Shown in pieces: positions 8,814 to 17,757 of a stretch of DNA of 64,000 bases. The notes below the pieces were generated by a model. It saw nothing but the letters and a program-made list of their open reading frames with translations. It had not been told where the DNA came from and made no database searches. Location: NCBI RefSeq assembly GCF_900114715.1, contig NZ_FOTY01000004.1:1-64000 (forward strand), given 5' to 3'. The stretch comes from Salibacterium qingdaonense. GTDB taxonomy: Bacteria > Bacillota > Bacilli > Bacillales > Marinococcaceae. Positions within the stretch are counted from its first letter, which is position 1. Each line of letters begins with the position of its first letter. The position numbers and the translations under genes are program-made.

Positions 8814-10124
8814 TTGTTGCAGCACTTCATCATTGAACATATTCATCTGCTTCCTGATGGAAACAGGGAATCCGTAAAGAAAAATTGTTATATGGAAGTC
8901 AGAGATGGAATCATCACGGAACTGGAAGCTATGCCGGTGCCAAATGACAAACCATACTCCATTCCACGCATAGAGGGGAGAGGCAGATGGGTGCTGCCGG
9001 GTATGTATAATACACATATGCATACCCCCATGACGCTGTTAAGGGGAACAGCCGATGATGTCCCCCTTAAACATTGGCTTGAAAAAGAAATATGGCCCCG
9101 CGAGGCCAAACTAAACCGGAGTATGGTACAGGCCGGCACAGATCTTGCCCTGGCGGAAATGATTCGTTCAGGGACAGTTGCTTTTCTGGATATGTACCAT
9201 CTTCATATGGATCTTGTCTTTGAACGTACGCACGACAGTGGCATGAAGGCCGTATTGAGCAGAGGCATGATTGGATTCGGAGACCGGGCGGCGTGGCCGG
9301 CGAAACTGAACGAAGCGGTGGAACTTGCGCTTTCCTGGAATGAGGAAGGGCAAGGCAGAATAAAAGGCATGCTTTTTCCCCATGCTCCTTATACATGCCC
9401 TCCTGAATTCATGACACAAATCACAGCTGCCGCCCGGGAAAATAATCTGATGATCGGCACACATGCAGCAGAAACAGCTGGAGAAGTGCAGGATTACAAA
9501 GAGAGGTACGGCCGTACACCGGCTGTTCATCTGGACGAGCTCGGCTTCTACGAGCAGCAGGCAGTACTGACTCATGCCGTTCACGTGTCCGAAGAAGAGA
9601 CGACCCTTTTAAAAAAGAAAGGCGCCGTTATTTCCCACAACCCGATGAGCAATGCCAAATTAGGCTCCGGTACGGCTCCGGTCGGACGTTTTCTTGAAGC
9701 CGGTATCCCCGTCACTCTTGGAACAGACAGCTCCGCCTCCAATAATAATCTGGATATGTTCCAGGAAATGAGAATGGCCGCTCTTTTACAAAAAGGAGTT
9801 CAAATGGATCCTGGAGCAGTCAGGGCAGAAGACATTTTCCGGATGGCATCTTTCAATGGGGCAAAACTCCTCGGCGTTGACAAAGATGGACTGCTTCAGC
9901 CTGGAGGACCTGCCGATTTTATTATGCTGGACGGAGATCAGCCCCACCTGCAGCCGGATAATCGCATGGCATCTCATGTGGTGTATGCCGCTTCCGGCCA
10001 GGATGTTACGGATGTATTTGTTGATGGGAAACGGCTCATGAAAGACAGAGAACTGATAACAATCGACGAGGAGCGGGTGTTATACAATGCCCGGTACTGG
10101 CATGAAAAACTGGAGCAGAGATAA
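8814..10124 (+). CDS. mtaD: MTA/SAH deaminase-like amidohydrolase
   Basis: A 436-residue metal-dependent amidohydrolase with a composite beta-sandwich and TIM-barrel fold. Metal ligands appear as THMH (His68, His70), a HAPYT segment, THAAET, a second-half histidine in LTHAVHVSE and GTDSSASNN. The pattern LRGTADDVPLKHWL is typical of 5-methylthioadenosine/S-adenosylhomocysteine deaminases, which convert these nucleosides to inosyl derivatives in methyl-group salvage. The SsnA/TrzN/guanine-deaminase branch is the alternative, so the substrate is moderately certain. It starts with TTG at 8814 (or the next codon, also TTG) after AGGAGGGG at 8803-8810, and lies 12 bases behind dinG. B. subtilis has ypmA at this place. 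Confidence 0.8.
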   Translation: MLQHFIIEHIHLLPDGNRESVKKNCYMEVRDGIITELEAMPVPNDKPYSIPRIEGRGRWVLPGMYNTHMHTPMTLLRGTADDVPLKHWLEKEIWPREAKLNRSMVQAGTDLALAEMIRSGTVAFLDMYHLHMDLVFERTHDSGMKAVLSRGMIGFGDRAAWPAKLNEAVELALSWNEEGQGRIKGMLFPHAPYTCPPEFMTQITAAARENNLMIGTHAAETAGEVQDYKERYGRTPAVHLDELGFYEQQAVLTHAVHVSEEETTLLKKKGAVISHNPMSNAKLGSGTAPVGRFLEAGIPVTLGTDSSASNNNLDMFQEMRMAALLQKGVQMDPGAVRAEDIFRMASFNGAKLLGVDKDGLLQPGGPADFIMLDGDQPHLQPDNRMASHVVYAASGQDVTDVFVDGKRLMKDRELITIDEERVLYNARYWHEKLEQR

Positions 10125-10157
10125 TGATAAAATGACAGGACAGAAAGGAAGTCCTTT

Positions 10158-10634
10158 ATGAAGCGCCGGCTTCTTCTCACAGGATTAGCACTTATACTGA
10201 CGGCAGGTCTCTTTTATCTTGGGTATACAATCGTACGTTCTTCGCTGGCGGAAACGCTGGACGAAGCAGAGAAGATTGTGCTCGCTGAAGAAAATGTCGA
10301 ATCGGTGCAGGAATCCTTCTACTACCATGGAAATGAAACAGTACACAGCGTGTATGCCGGGTTATCGGACGGTTCCGAGGAATGGTTCTTTCTAAAGCAG
10401 GGCAGTATAGCTGTGCGTCTGCCTGCAGAAGAAAGCATATCATCCGCTGAAGCAGAAGACATCGTTCTTGATCGCTTTAACATACAGAATGTCCGCAGTA
10501 TAAAGCCGGGCCTGGAAAATGGCACTCCGCTGTATGAAGTGACGTTTGAAGACGACGATACCCTTTATTACTACTATTTGTCGATGGAAAACGGGGATTA
10601 TATCAAACGATACAGCATCCAGAAACAGGGGTAA
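10158..10634 (+). CDS. ypmB: YpmB-like membrane-anchored protein (PepSY-like)
   Basis: A 158-residue protein with one N-terminal membrane segment (about residues 5-25) and an extracytoplasmic domain of two PepSY-like repeats. Each repeat has the LDEAEKIVL / SAEAEDIVLDRF helix plus a beta-sheet, and YEVTFEDDDTLYYYYL lies near the end. It matches the size (161 aa) and place of B. subtilis YpmB, just before aspB. Its function is not established; PepSY-like domains are often proposed to restrain extracytoplasmic proteases. It starts 33 bases after the amidohydrolase with an AGAAAGGAAG ribosome site. Confidence 0.8.
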   Translation: MKRRLLLTGLALILTAGLFYLGYTIVRSSLAETLDEAEKIVLAEENVESVQESFYYHGNETVHSVYAGLSDGSEEWFFLKQGSIAVRLPAEESISSAEAEDIVLDRFNIQNVRSIKPGLENGTPLYEVTFEDDDTLYYYYLSMENGDYIKRYSIQKQG

Positions 10635-10703
10635 AAATACCATAATGGAAAGAAAAACTCAAAAACCGGTAACTACGCTGCACCGTGCAGACACGGCTTG
10701 AAT

Positions 10704-10732
10704 TTGGACAAGGTTTTTATTACACTTACGAT
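10704..10732 (+). promoter_or_regulatory. Probable sigma-A promoter for aspB
   Basis: TTGGAC (10704-10709), a 17-base spacer and TACGAT (10727-10732) lie about 40 bases upstream of aspB. They fall in a 135-base gap after ypmB that holds no other clear feature except a short palindrome CTGCACCGTGCAG at 10678-10690. Confidence 0.5.
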
Positions 10733-10769
10733 AACCTGTTTTGTAACGTAACGAGGAGGAATAAAGAAT

Positions 10770-11957
10770 ATGGAACTATCTAAAAGAGTTTCGGCGCTCA
10801 GTCCGTCTTCCACACTGGCTATCACAGCAAAAGCCAAACAGTTGAAAGCCGGGGGACATGATGTTATAGGACTTGGTGCCGGGGAACCTGATTTTAACAC
10901 GCCGTCGTACATAATAGAAGCTGCGGCTGCATCCATGAGGGATGGGTATACAAAATACACACCGTCCGGCGGTATGCCTGAATTGAAGCAGGCCGTCGCC
11001 GATAAATTTGAAAAGGACCAGCAGCTGACATACAAGGAAGAGGAAATTATCATAGGCAACGGAGCGAAACACATTCTATATACGTTGTTTCAAGCTCTTC
11101 TGGATGAAGGAGACGAGGTCATTATCCCGGCTCCCTACTGGGTGAGTTATCCGGAACAGGTAAAACTGGCCGGAGGGAACCCGGTGTTTGTTAAAGGGTC
11201 TGAAGATAACCATTTCAAGATTACTGCAGACCAGCTGGAAGACCACGTCTCTTCTTTGACAAAAGCTGTTATTATTAACTCGCCCGGAAACCCGACAGGA
11301 AGCATGTATACGAAAGAAGAACTGAAAGAGCTGGGGGAGACCGCTCTGAAACATGATCTGGTTATTGTTTCCGATGAAATCTATGAAAAATTGATTTACG
11401 GGGATGCATCGCATGTTTCGCTGGCGCAGCTTTCACCGGAACTGAAGGAACAGACGGTGCTCGTCAACGGGGTCTCCAAATCCCACTCGATGACAGGATG
11501 GCGGATTGGATATGCCGCAGGCAGCAGAGAGCTTATAAAAGCGATGACCAATCTTGCCAGTCATTCGACTTCTAACCCCGCTTCCGCTTCGCAGTTCGGT
11601 GCGCTTGCCGCCTACACCGAAGATGACGGGTCTGTGGAGACGATGCGACAGGCATTTGAAGAGAGATTGAATGTCGTATATGATAAACTGATAAATATAC
11701 CGGGTGTTTCATGTGTGAAGCCCGAGGGAGCGTTTTACCTGTTTCCAAACGTGAAAGAAGCTGCCGGAAAAGCCGGTTATGAAACAGTGGATGAATGGGT
11801 CGAAGCCCTGCTTGAGGAAGAAAAAGTGGCGGTTGTACCGGGAAGCGGCTTTGGTTCTCCGGATAATATCCGCCTTTCCTATGCGACGTCTCTTGACCTG
11901 TTGGAACAGGCCCTGGACAGAATAAAGGCTTTCATAGAAAAAAAGACCGCCGTATAA
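10770..11957 (+). CDS. aspB: Aspartate aminotransferase (class I, gamma subgroup)
   Basis: A 395-residue fold-type I PLP enzyme that interconverts aspartate/2-oxoglutarate and oxaloacetate/glutamate. The PLP lysine is Lys237 in NGVSKSHSMTGWRIGYAAG. Other signatures are GAGEPDFNTP, PYWVSYPEQV, NSPGNPTGS and the carboxylate-binding RLSYA near the C-terminus. The subgroup (N-terminal LSPSSTLAITAKAK) matches Bacillus AspB. It has its own probable promoter and ends at a terminator, separating it from dnaD. Together with glutamate synthase near 38-44 kb it links glutamate and aspartate-family amino acids. Confidence 0.95.
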   Translation: MELSKRVSALSPSSTLAITAKAKQLKAGGHDVIGLGAGEPDFNTPSYIIEAAAASMRDGYTKYTPSGGMPELKQAVADKFEKDQQLTYKEEEIIIGNGAKHILYTLFQALLDEGDEVIIPAPYWVSYPEQVKLAGGNPVFVKGSEDNHFKITADQLEDHVSSLTKAVIINSPGNPTGSMYTKEELKELGETALKHDLVIVSDEIYEKLIYGDASHVSLAQLSPELKEQTVLVNGVSKSHSMTGWRIGYAAGSRELIKAMTNLASHSTSNPASASQFGALAAYTEDDGSVETMRQAFEERLNVVYDKLINIPGVSCVKPEGAFYLFPNVKEAAGKAGYETVDEWVEALLEEEKVAVVPGSGFGSPDNIRLSYATSLDLLEQALDRIKAFIEKKTAV

Positions 11958-11980
11958 GACAGGCTTTTTATTGCGCTCGG

Positions 11981-12005
11981 CCCCCGGTGAGGGGGTTTTT
12001 CTTTG
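11981..12005 (+). terminator. Intrinsic terminator after aspB
   Basis: A CCCCC/GGGGG stem (11981-11985 and 11991-11995) with loop GGTGA is followed directly by TTTTTCTTT. Confidence 0.8.
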
Positions 12006-12060
12006 ACTGGAAAAAGAGTAGTTGAAGCCTTAAAGAACGCGGCTGAAAGGGGGAGGAGAA

Positions 12061-12756
12061 ATGAATCAGGACGAAGCGCTTCATTTATTGAAGTACGGAA
12101 GCACCACGGTTTCCAACCTTCTTTTTGATTACTATGCCGAGATCGGTCTCGACGAAAAAGAAATGATGATGCTGCTCCATATTCACCGGTTTATTGAGGA
12201 ACATCACCCCTTTCCGACACCGGCCGAGTTGTCTGAACGGATGGCGCTCACAAATGACGAATGTTCCAGTCTACTGCGGACCCTGATAAACAACGGGTTC
12301 CTGGATATGCATAAAAACGAAGATGACAGTCAGGTCATGTATGAAACGTTTTCACTCGATCCGTTATTCCGCCGTATTGTCGAAGCTTTATACCGCCCGG
12401 CTGAGGAGAACCGGACCGAAGCGGATGAAGAAGGCGGGATCTACCAGCTGTTTGAAGAGGAATTTGCCAGACCTCTTTCCCCAATGGAATTTGAAACGAT
12501 AAATGTGTGGATGGATCAGGATAAATACAGTGCCGAGCTGATTAAAGCGGCTCTCCATGAATCGGTATTGTCGGGAAAACTGAATCTGCGGTATATTGAC
12601 CGGATTTTATTTGAATGGTACAAAAATGGTATTCGAACGAAGCAGGAAGCAAAATCCCACAGTGAACGATTCCGTAAATCGACTTCCTCTACGGGAACAG
12701 CTTCTAAAGAAAAGCTTCCTCATTATCCAAATATAAACTGGCTGGATGAACCATAA
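12061..12756 (+). CDS. dnaD: DNA replication initiation protein DnaD
   Basis: A 231-residue DnaD, which with DnaB remodels the origin and helps load the replicative helicase in Gram-positive bacteria. Residues 1-100 form the DDBH1 winged-helix oligomerisation domain, including PTPAELSERMALTNDECSSL. Residues about 125-200 form the DDBH2 DNA-binding domain with the conserved PMEFETINVWMD and the LRYIDRILFEWYKNGI block (family YxxxI-LxxW motif). The basic tail is Ser/Lys rich. A GGGGGAGGAG ribosome site precedes ATG 12061. nth follows after 15 bases, the usual dnaD-nth-ypoC order. Confidence 0.94.
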   Translation: MNQDEALHLLKYGSTTVSNLLFDYYAEIGLDEKEMMMLLHIHRFIEEHHPFPTPAELSERMALTNDECSSLLRTLINNGFLDMHKNEDDSQVMYETFSLDPLFRRIVEALYRPAEENRTEADEEGGIYQLFEEEFARPLSPMEFETINVWMDQDKYSAELIKAALHESVLSGKLNLRYIDRILFEWYKNGIRTKQEAKSHSERFRKSTSSTGTASKEKLPHYPNINWLDEP

Positions 12757-12771
12757 AAGGGCGGATGAACG

Positions 12772-13434
12772 ATGCTGACAAAAAAACAGATACACGAAGT
12801 TCTGGAAACCATCAAAGAAATGTACCCGGAAGCCGAATGTGAGCTGCATCATTCCAATGCTTTTGAACTGCTGATTGCCGTTGTACTGTCGGCGCAGTGT
12901 ACCGATGCACTGGTGAATAAGGTAACACCGGAACTTTTTAAAAAATATAAAGAGCCGCAGGATTATCTGGACGCATCCCAAGAGGAGCTGGAACAGGACA
13001 TACGTTCCATCGGGCTTTACCGGAACAAAGCAAAAAATATAAAAAAATTATCCGCCTCGCTCCTTGAGCAGTTTGGAGGGGAAGTTCCCCGTTCGAGAGA
13101 GGAATTGATGAGCCTGGCAGGCGTCGGCAGAAAGACAGCCAATGTTGTGGCGTCTGTCGCATTTAAAACACCTGCTATCGCAGTAGACACTCATGTGGAG
13201 AGAGTATCAAAGCGTCTTGGTATCTGCCGCTGGAAGGATAATGTCCGGGAAGTGGAAGAAACACTGATGAAAAAAGTTCCCGAGGAGGAATGGGCTGATA
13301 CGCATCACCGGCTCATCTTTTTCGGCAGATACCACTGCCGCGCGAGAGACCCGCAGTGCACGTCTTGTCCGCTCCTGCATTTATGCCGGGAAGGGCAGAA
13401 ACGGATGAAACGAGGGGAGATACAGCATGCATGA
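12772..13434 (+). CDS. nth: Endonuclease III (DNA glycosylase/AP lyase)
   Basis: A 220-residue base-excision repair enzyme that removes oxidised pyrimidines and cuts the abasic site. The helix-hairpin-helix LAGVGRKTANVV carries the catalytic Lys121, and AVDTHVERV carries the catalytic Asp139. The C-terminal [4Fe-4S] cluster motif C-x6-C-x2-C-x5-C is complete (Cys189, 196, 199, 205). It overlaps ypoC by 8 bases, so the two are probably coupled. Confidence 0.96.
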   Translation: MLTKKQIHEVLETIKEMYPEAECELHHSNAFELLIAVVLSAQCTDALVNKVTPELFKKYKEPQDYLDASQEELEQDIRSIGLYRNKAKNIKKLSASLLEQFGGEVPRSREELMSLAGVGRKTANVVASVAFKTPAIAVDTHVERVSKRLGICRWKDNVREVEETLMKKVPEEEWADTHHRLIFFGRYHCRARDPQCTSCPLLHLCREGQKRMKRGEIQHA

Positions 13435-13933
13435 TAAACTGATGATTCCCACCCGTCTTGCTGTACCACCCTTTTATCATCAATACACTGTAGATGCATC
13501 TTTTCTTCACGAAAAAGGAGCTCCGTTCAGAGAAGAAATTTTATGGGAAAACGGCTGTATTGACGAGGCTCCGTGGAACAATCCTCTGACTTTTGTTCCG
13601 ACATTGTTCGAGGAGTGGGAGGAGCGTCTGAACGTTCTCGAAACGTGTTATGCCAAGCGGGATTCAGCGGCCGCCCAACCTGTCATGATAGAACAGACAG
13701 CAGCACTGTTATCCGTTCTGTCGTGGATGAACAGATGCCGGGTTCCAGGAGGGGATCCGGATGTTTTCACCGCCGCTGCGGCCGATATGAGAAGGATGCC
13801 TTCCAACGTCGGTGGAAGGCTTTCTTTTATTGTAGGCAGGCCGTCTCATCATCACAGTTTTATGCAGCTTCGAAGTCTGTTTGTGGAAAGCAGAAAGCAG
13901 TTTGCCCTTGTAAAAATTGAAGAAAAAAAATAA
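13427..13933 (+). CDS. ypoC: YpoC-like conserved protein
   Basis: A 168-residue protein in the position of B. subtilis ypoC, between nth and the next transcription unit. It has the similar pattern of an N-terminal proline-rich segment (RLAVPPFYHQY), WNNPLTFVP, and C-terminal helices with an HHHSFMQLRSLFVESRK segment. There is no signal peptide or membrane segment. The function is unknown. Assignment rests mainly on gene order and general pattern. Confidence 0.7.
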   Translation: MHDKLMIPTRLAVPPFYHQYTVDASFLHEKGAPFREEILWENGCIDEAPWNNPLTFVPTLFEEWEERLNVLETCYAKRDSAAAQPVMIEQTAALLSVLSWMNRCRVPGGDPDVFTAAAADMRRMPSNVGGRLSFIVGRPSHHHSFMQLRSLFVESRKQFALVKIEEKK

Positions 13934-13966
13934 ACGGATCGTTTCACACAACACGGAGGGAAAATC

Positions 13967-16900
13967 ATGCCAGAGGTACAAACGAAAGATGCTGGTTCAC
14001 TTTTGAACCTCCCTTTTTCTGAAGAGGATGAAAAGCGGCTGAAGGCCTTGTCTTCCAAACGACAGAACCCTGCCTTTGAAGTCGCCTTCTGCGGTCATTT
14101 TTCAGCGGGGAAGTCGACGCTTTTGAACAACCTGCTGGGCAGCGAACTGCTGCCTTCAAGCCCCATTCCAACCAGTGCCAATATTATATCGATTCAATAC
14201 GGAGAAGCCGGTCTCGCCATCACAACCGGAGATGGAAAACAACGGCACTGGAAGGATGAAATTCCGTGGGATCAAGTGAAATTGTGGGGAAAGAACGGAG
14301 AGGAAATCAAAAATATCGATATTCATATCCCGCTTCCGTTTTTATCAAATGCCACCCGGCTGCTTGACACTCCGGGAGTCGATTCCACCGATCCAAATCA
14401 TCAGCTCGTTACGGTGGACCAGCTTTATACAGCCGATTGTATTGTTTATGTTACAGATTATAATCACGTGCAGTCCGAAACGAATCTTCGGTTCTTAAAG
14501 GATATGAGCAGGGAGAACAAACCTATTATTCTTGTTGTGAATCAAATTGATAAGCATAACGAAGAAGAAGTACGTTTGACATCGTTTAAAAACGGGCTTC
14601 ATGCTACTCTTTCCAGAGCCGGAATACAGCCGATGGAAATATTTTTTACCTCGATGAAAGTATCTGATCATCCTTTCAATGAAACCGCCCGTTTAGCTTC
14701 TTTTTTAAAGCCGCTGCTTTTTCATGGGGACACCCTTTCTTCGCGCAGCATGCCGATGCTAGAGTCCGGCGCGGTAAATCAATTGATGGAACGTTTGAAA
14801 GAGGATAAAGAGGAAGCATACGAGAAGTGGCTGGAAAACCTGACGTCACGCGGTATTGATCCAAAAGATGCAGAGCAGGCTGAAAACAGGGAAGAAGATC
14901 TCCAACAGCTGGAACAGAAAAAGAAAGCTGCCATCCAATCGCTCTACGATGAACGAAATCAGTTGTTGAAAGATGTGACTCTGTTTCCGTACACGACGAC
15001 CGAAAAGGTAAGGCACTGGCTGGAAAGCTGCCACCGTCAGTTCAAAAAAGGGTGGCTCTTCTCCCGCCGGAAAACCGAAGAGGAACGCGCCGCACGAAAG
15101 CAGGCCGTTTTGGAAGAATTGAATGAAAAGGTGAAAACCGAACTGATCTTTCACTTAAAAAATATACTCCTCGGTGAAGCCCTCTCCTGTATGCAGGACC
15201 CCGCTGCTTTTGAAAAAAAGGTACAGGAATGGAATTTCACCGTAGACGGAGAGCTTCTGGAGCGGTTTGTGCCGACTTCAGAATTTGACCGTCAGTTTGT
15301 GTATACGTTCACTGATAAAACAGCAGATGCAATCGCTAAGCAGTTGAAAACGGAAACGGACCCGTTTTTTCAGGCATACGAAGAAGCTTTACACGCTCAG
15401 TTCCATGAAAAAAAGGCTGCGTTACAAAAAAAACAGGAGCATGCGGAAGATTTGACCCGGGAAAACAGGGAGTGGAAGGAAACGGCGGATTATTTCGAGA
15501 GAAAAATCGAGGAATGCCGTGATTATCTGAAAACGTACGACAGCGGCCCGGACTTTTGGCAGCTGCTTCGTGACACTTCAGAAGAAGATTACCCGGACGG
15601 AGGGATTCCAGATATCGTTATAACGGAAGAAGAGGAGCCCGTTTCGGACCGAGTGGAAGAACCGGAAGAATCGGGAGAGCAGCCTGCCGTTGCTGCGCCG
15701 GAATTCGATGATTCCTTCGTTGAACCGCTCCGACGTTATCTCCATCAATACGGGGATCGTCCCTTGTTTGAACAGGAAAAGAAAAAGCTGACGCGGCTCC
15801 TGGATCAATATGACAACAATACGGTTACCATTTCTCTTTTTGGAGCTTTCAGCGCGGGTAAATCAAGCTTTATTAATGCAATGATCGGTGCCCATATTCT
15901 TCCTGCTGCCCCAAATCCGACGACATCAGCTGTGAACCGCATTCAAAAGAGCACACGAGAATACCCTCACGGAACAGTAGTGCTGGATACGAAAGAAGAA
16001 TCTGTCCTGGAACAGGAGATACAGGCTGTATCCCGTGAACTTGGTACAGAATTGAATCTAGCAGCTCTTCAAAACTGGAAGAAACCAAATCAGAACCGAT
16101 TAACGTCCTATCAGCGGACGTATGCTGATTACTTATTCACCCTGCAGCAAAGCCTGAAAAAAAAGACTGTCCAGCCGGGAGAGCGCATTGAAACAAAAAT
16201 AAGGGAACTTCATAACTGGGTAGGCAAGGAAGAGTACGCCTGTCTTATTCAGCAGGCTTCCATTTATTATGACTGCGCCTGGACCGAAAAGGGTCTCGCA
16301 TTTGTTGATACACCGGGCGTTCACTCGGTTCACGGCCGTCACACGAATGTTGCTTTTGAACAGATGATCCATTCCAGTGCTGTTTTGTATGTCACGTACT
16401 ACAACCATGCATTTTCCAAAGCGGATCAAGTGTTTTTGCAGCAAATGGCGGGAGTCAATGAGCAATTTGATTCGAACCGGTTGTATTTTATTATTAATGC
16501 AGCGGATCTTGCCGATTCGAAAGCAGAATTGAATGTAGTCAGGGATCATGTGCAGACGCAGCTTCTCCAAAATGGATTGGACCATCCGGAGATATTCGCG
16601 CTTTCAAGCAAAGAGGCACTTGCCCGCAAACAAAACGATATTTCCACAGACCAGGGGAGGGCGTTTTCTGCGTTTGAACATTATTTTGAAACAGTGACGA
16701 TGGATACGTTAAAAGCCGACCATCTGCACCAGCTGTATCAATATGGAATGCACATGTATCATCTCCTGCAGTCCCTCCTTGATGACGTCACGGACAGCGG
16801 GGAAAGTCCAGAAAAAATCATGAACGATCGTCTGCAGTCGGTGGATACATTCGAACAGCAGATAAAGTCTCTTCAGTTTGAGGAACTGCTCCCATCTCTA

Positions 16901-17563
16901 CGCCACGAACTGCAGCAGCAATGTTCCTACCTGCAGGAGAGGGTGAAACTGATGGTGCTCGACTACTTTCCCGAGGTTGTTAATCCAGCCGTTCTTGATG
17001 GTTCTTCCAAACGGGAGCAGAAATCAAAGCTGCAGGGGGCGCTGCAGGAAATGGAAGGACTCACCCGGACTTTTTTGGAACGGGAGATGCAGACGATTAT
17101 TTTCAGGCTGCAGGAACAAAGTAGAAAAGGCATGGATCAAGAAAATCAACGCTTTGCATCCGAAACTATTCCAGAGGATGTCACAGTAGAAGCTCCGGAT
17201 CCAACGAACCTGCAGGTGTTGACTGGTGAAGATAATGTGTCCCTCAGCATGAACGCGCAGAGCGGATCCTTCCTTGATTATTATCAGTCCGGGAAAGATT
17301 TTTTCGGGAACCGGGGTGTACAGACACTAAAAGAAGATTTCGCAGAAACAGTTCGTATGGAAGCCGGCAGGGAAGTTGCTTCGTTGGAAGAAAGGCTGCA
17401 CCAGCAGCTGCATGAACATCTTCAGGCACAGGCAGAAACCTGCAGAAATTATTTTCAAAATGAAGCGGAGCAGGAGAAAGAGAGAATTCACTGGTACTTT
17501 GATCCTTCGAAAAAGCCGGCACTTGAGGAAGAAGCTTTATTTTTACAAAGCTACTTTCGTTAA
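13967..17563 (+). CDS. dynA: Double dynamin-like GTPase (DynA/YpbR type)
   Basis: A 1198-residue protein made of two complete dynamin-like modules in tandem, the size and layout of B. subtilis DynA (about 1193 aa). Module 1 has P-loop GHFSAGKS (43-50), LLDTPGVDS as the G3 switch and NQID as G4. Module 2 has P-loop GAFSAGKS (626-633), FVDTPGVHS and a degenerate G4 (NAADLAD). Long coiled-coil stalk segments follow each GTPase domain, and an acidic linker (about 545-575) joins the halves. The family tethers and fuses membranes and protects against membrane damage such as pore-forming agents or phage. A GGAGGG ribosome site precedes the start. The gene stands alone between ypoC and a strong terminator. 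Confidence 0.92.
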   Translation: MPEVQTKDAGSLLNLPFSEEDEKRLKALSSKRQNPAFEVAFCGHFSAGKSTLLNNLLGSELLPSSPIPTSANIISIQYGEAGLAITTGDGKQRHWKDEIPWDQVKLWGKNGEEIKNIDIHIPLPFLSNATRLLDTPGVDSTDPNHQLVTVDQLYTADCIVYVTDYNHVQSETNLRFLKDMSRENKPIILVVNQIDKHNEEEVRLTSFKNGLHATLSRAGIQPMEIFFTSMKVSDHPFNETARLASFLKPLLFHGDTLSSRSMPMLESGAVNQLMERLKEDKEEAYEKWLENLTSRGIDPKDAEQAENREEDLQQLEQKKKAAIQSLYDERNQLLKDVTLFPYTTTEKVRHWLESCHRQFKKGWLFSRRKTEEERAARKQAVLEELNEKVKTELIFHLKNILLGEALSCMQDPAAFEKKVQEWNFTVDGELLERFVPTSEFDRQFVYTFTDKTADAIAKQLKTETDPFFQAYEEALHAQFHEKKAALQKKQEHAEDLTRENREWKETADYFERKIEECRDYLKTYDSGPDFWQLLRDTSEEDYPDGGIPDIVITEEEEPVSDRVEEPEESGEQPAVAAPEFDDSFVEPLRRYLHQYGDRPLFEQEKKKLTRLLDQYDNNTVTISLFGAFSAGKSSFINAMIGAHILPAAPNPTTSAVNRIQKSTREYPHGTVVLDTKEESVLEQEIQAVSRELGTELNLAALQNWKKPNQNRLTSYQRTYADYLFTLQQSLKKKTVQPGERIETKIRELHNWVGKEEYACLIQQASIYYDCAWTEKGLAFVDTPGVHSVHGRHTNVAFEQMIHSSAVLYVTYYNHAFSKADQVFLQQMAGVNEQFDSNRLYFIINAADLADSKAELNVVRDHVQTQLLQNGLDHPEIFALSSKEALARKQNDISTDQGRAFSAFEHYFETVTMDTLKADHLHQLYQYGMHMYHLLQSLLDDVTDSGESPEKIMNDRLQSVDTFEQQIKSLQFEELLPSLRHELQQQCSYLQERVKLMVLDYFPEVVNPAVLDGSSKREQKSKLQGALQEMEGLTRTFLEREMQTIIFRLQEQSRKGMDQENQRFASETIPEDVTVEAPDPTNLQVLTGEDNVSLSMNAQSGSFLDYYQSGKDFFGNRGVQTLKEDFAETVRMEAGREVASLEERLHQQLHEHLQAQAETCRNYFQNEAEQEKERIHWYFDPSKKPALEEEALFLQSYFR

Positions 17564-17686
17564 AATGATAATCTCGGACAAAACTTTTGTTGTGATAGGT
17601 TATAGCGGGTGATGCTTTAATTCTTCATCAACCGTAAGTGTCTGCTCCTGTCTGCCCATACGGATGCTGAAAAACGATGACCTTAT

Positions 17687-17731
17687 AAAAAACGCTTCCG
17701 ACAATCATTTAGATCGTCGGAAGCGTTTTTT
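17687..17731. terminator. Bidirectional intrinsic terminator after dynA
   Basis: A perfect 16-bp stem (17687-17702 with 17716-17731) with a 13-base loop. The stem core is AAACGCTTCCG, bounded by A-run and T-run on the two sides. It shares its core with the terminators at 33.2 kb and 44.6 kb. Confidence 0.9.
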
Positions 17732-17757
17732 GATGCTTTCTATGTAAAAATCCGACC

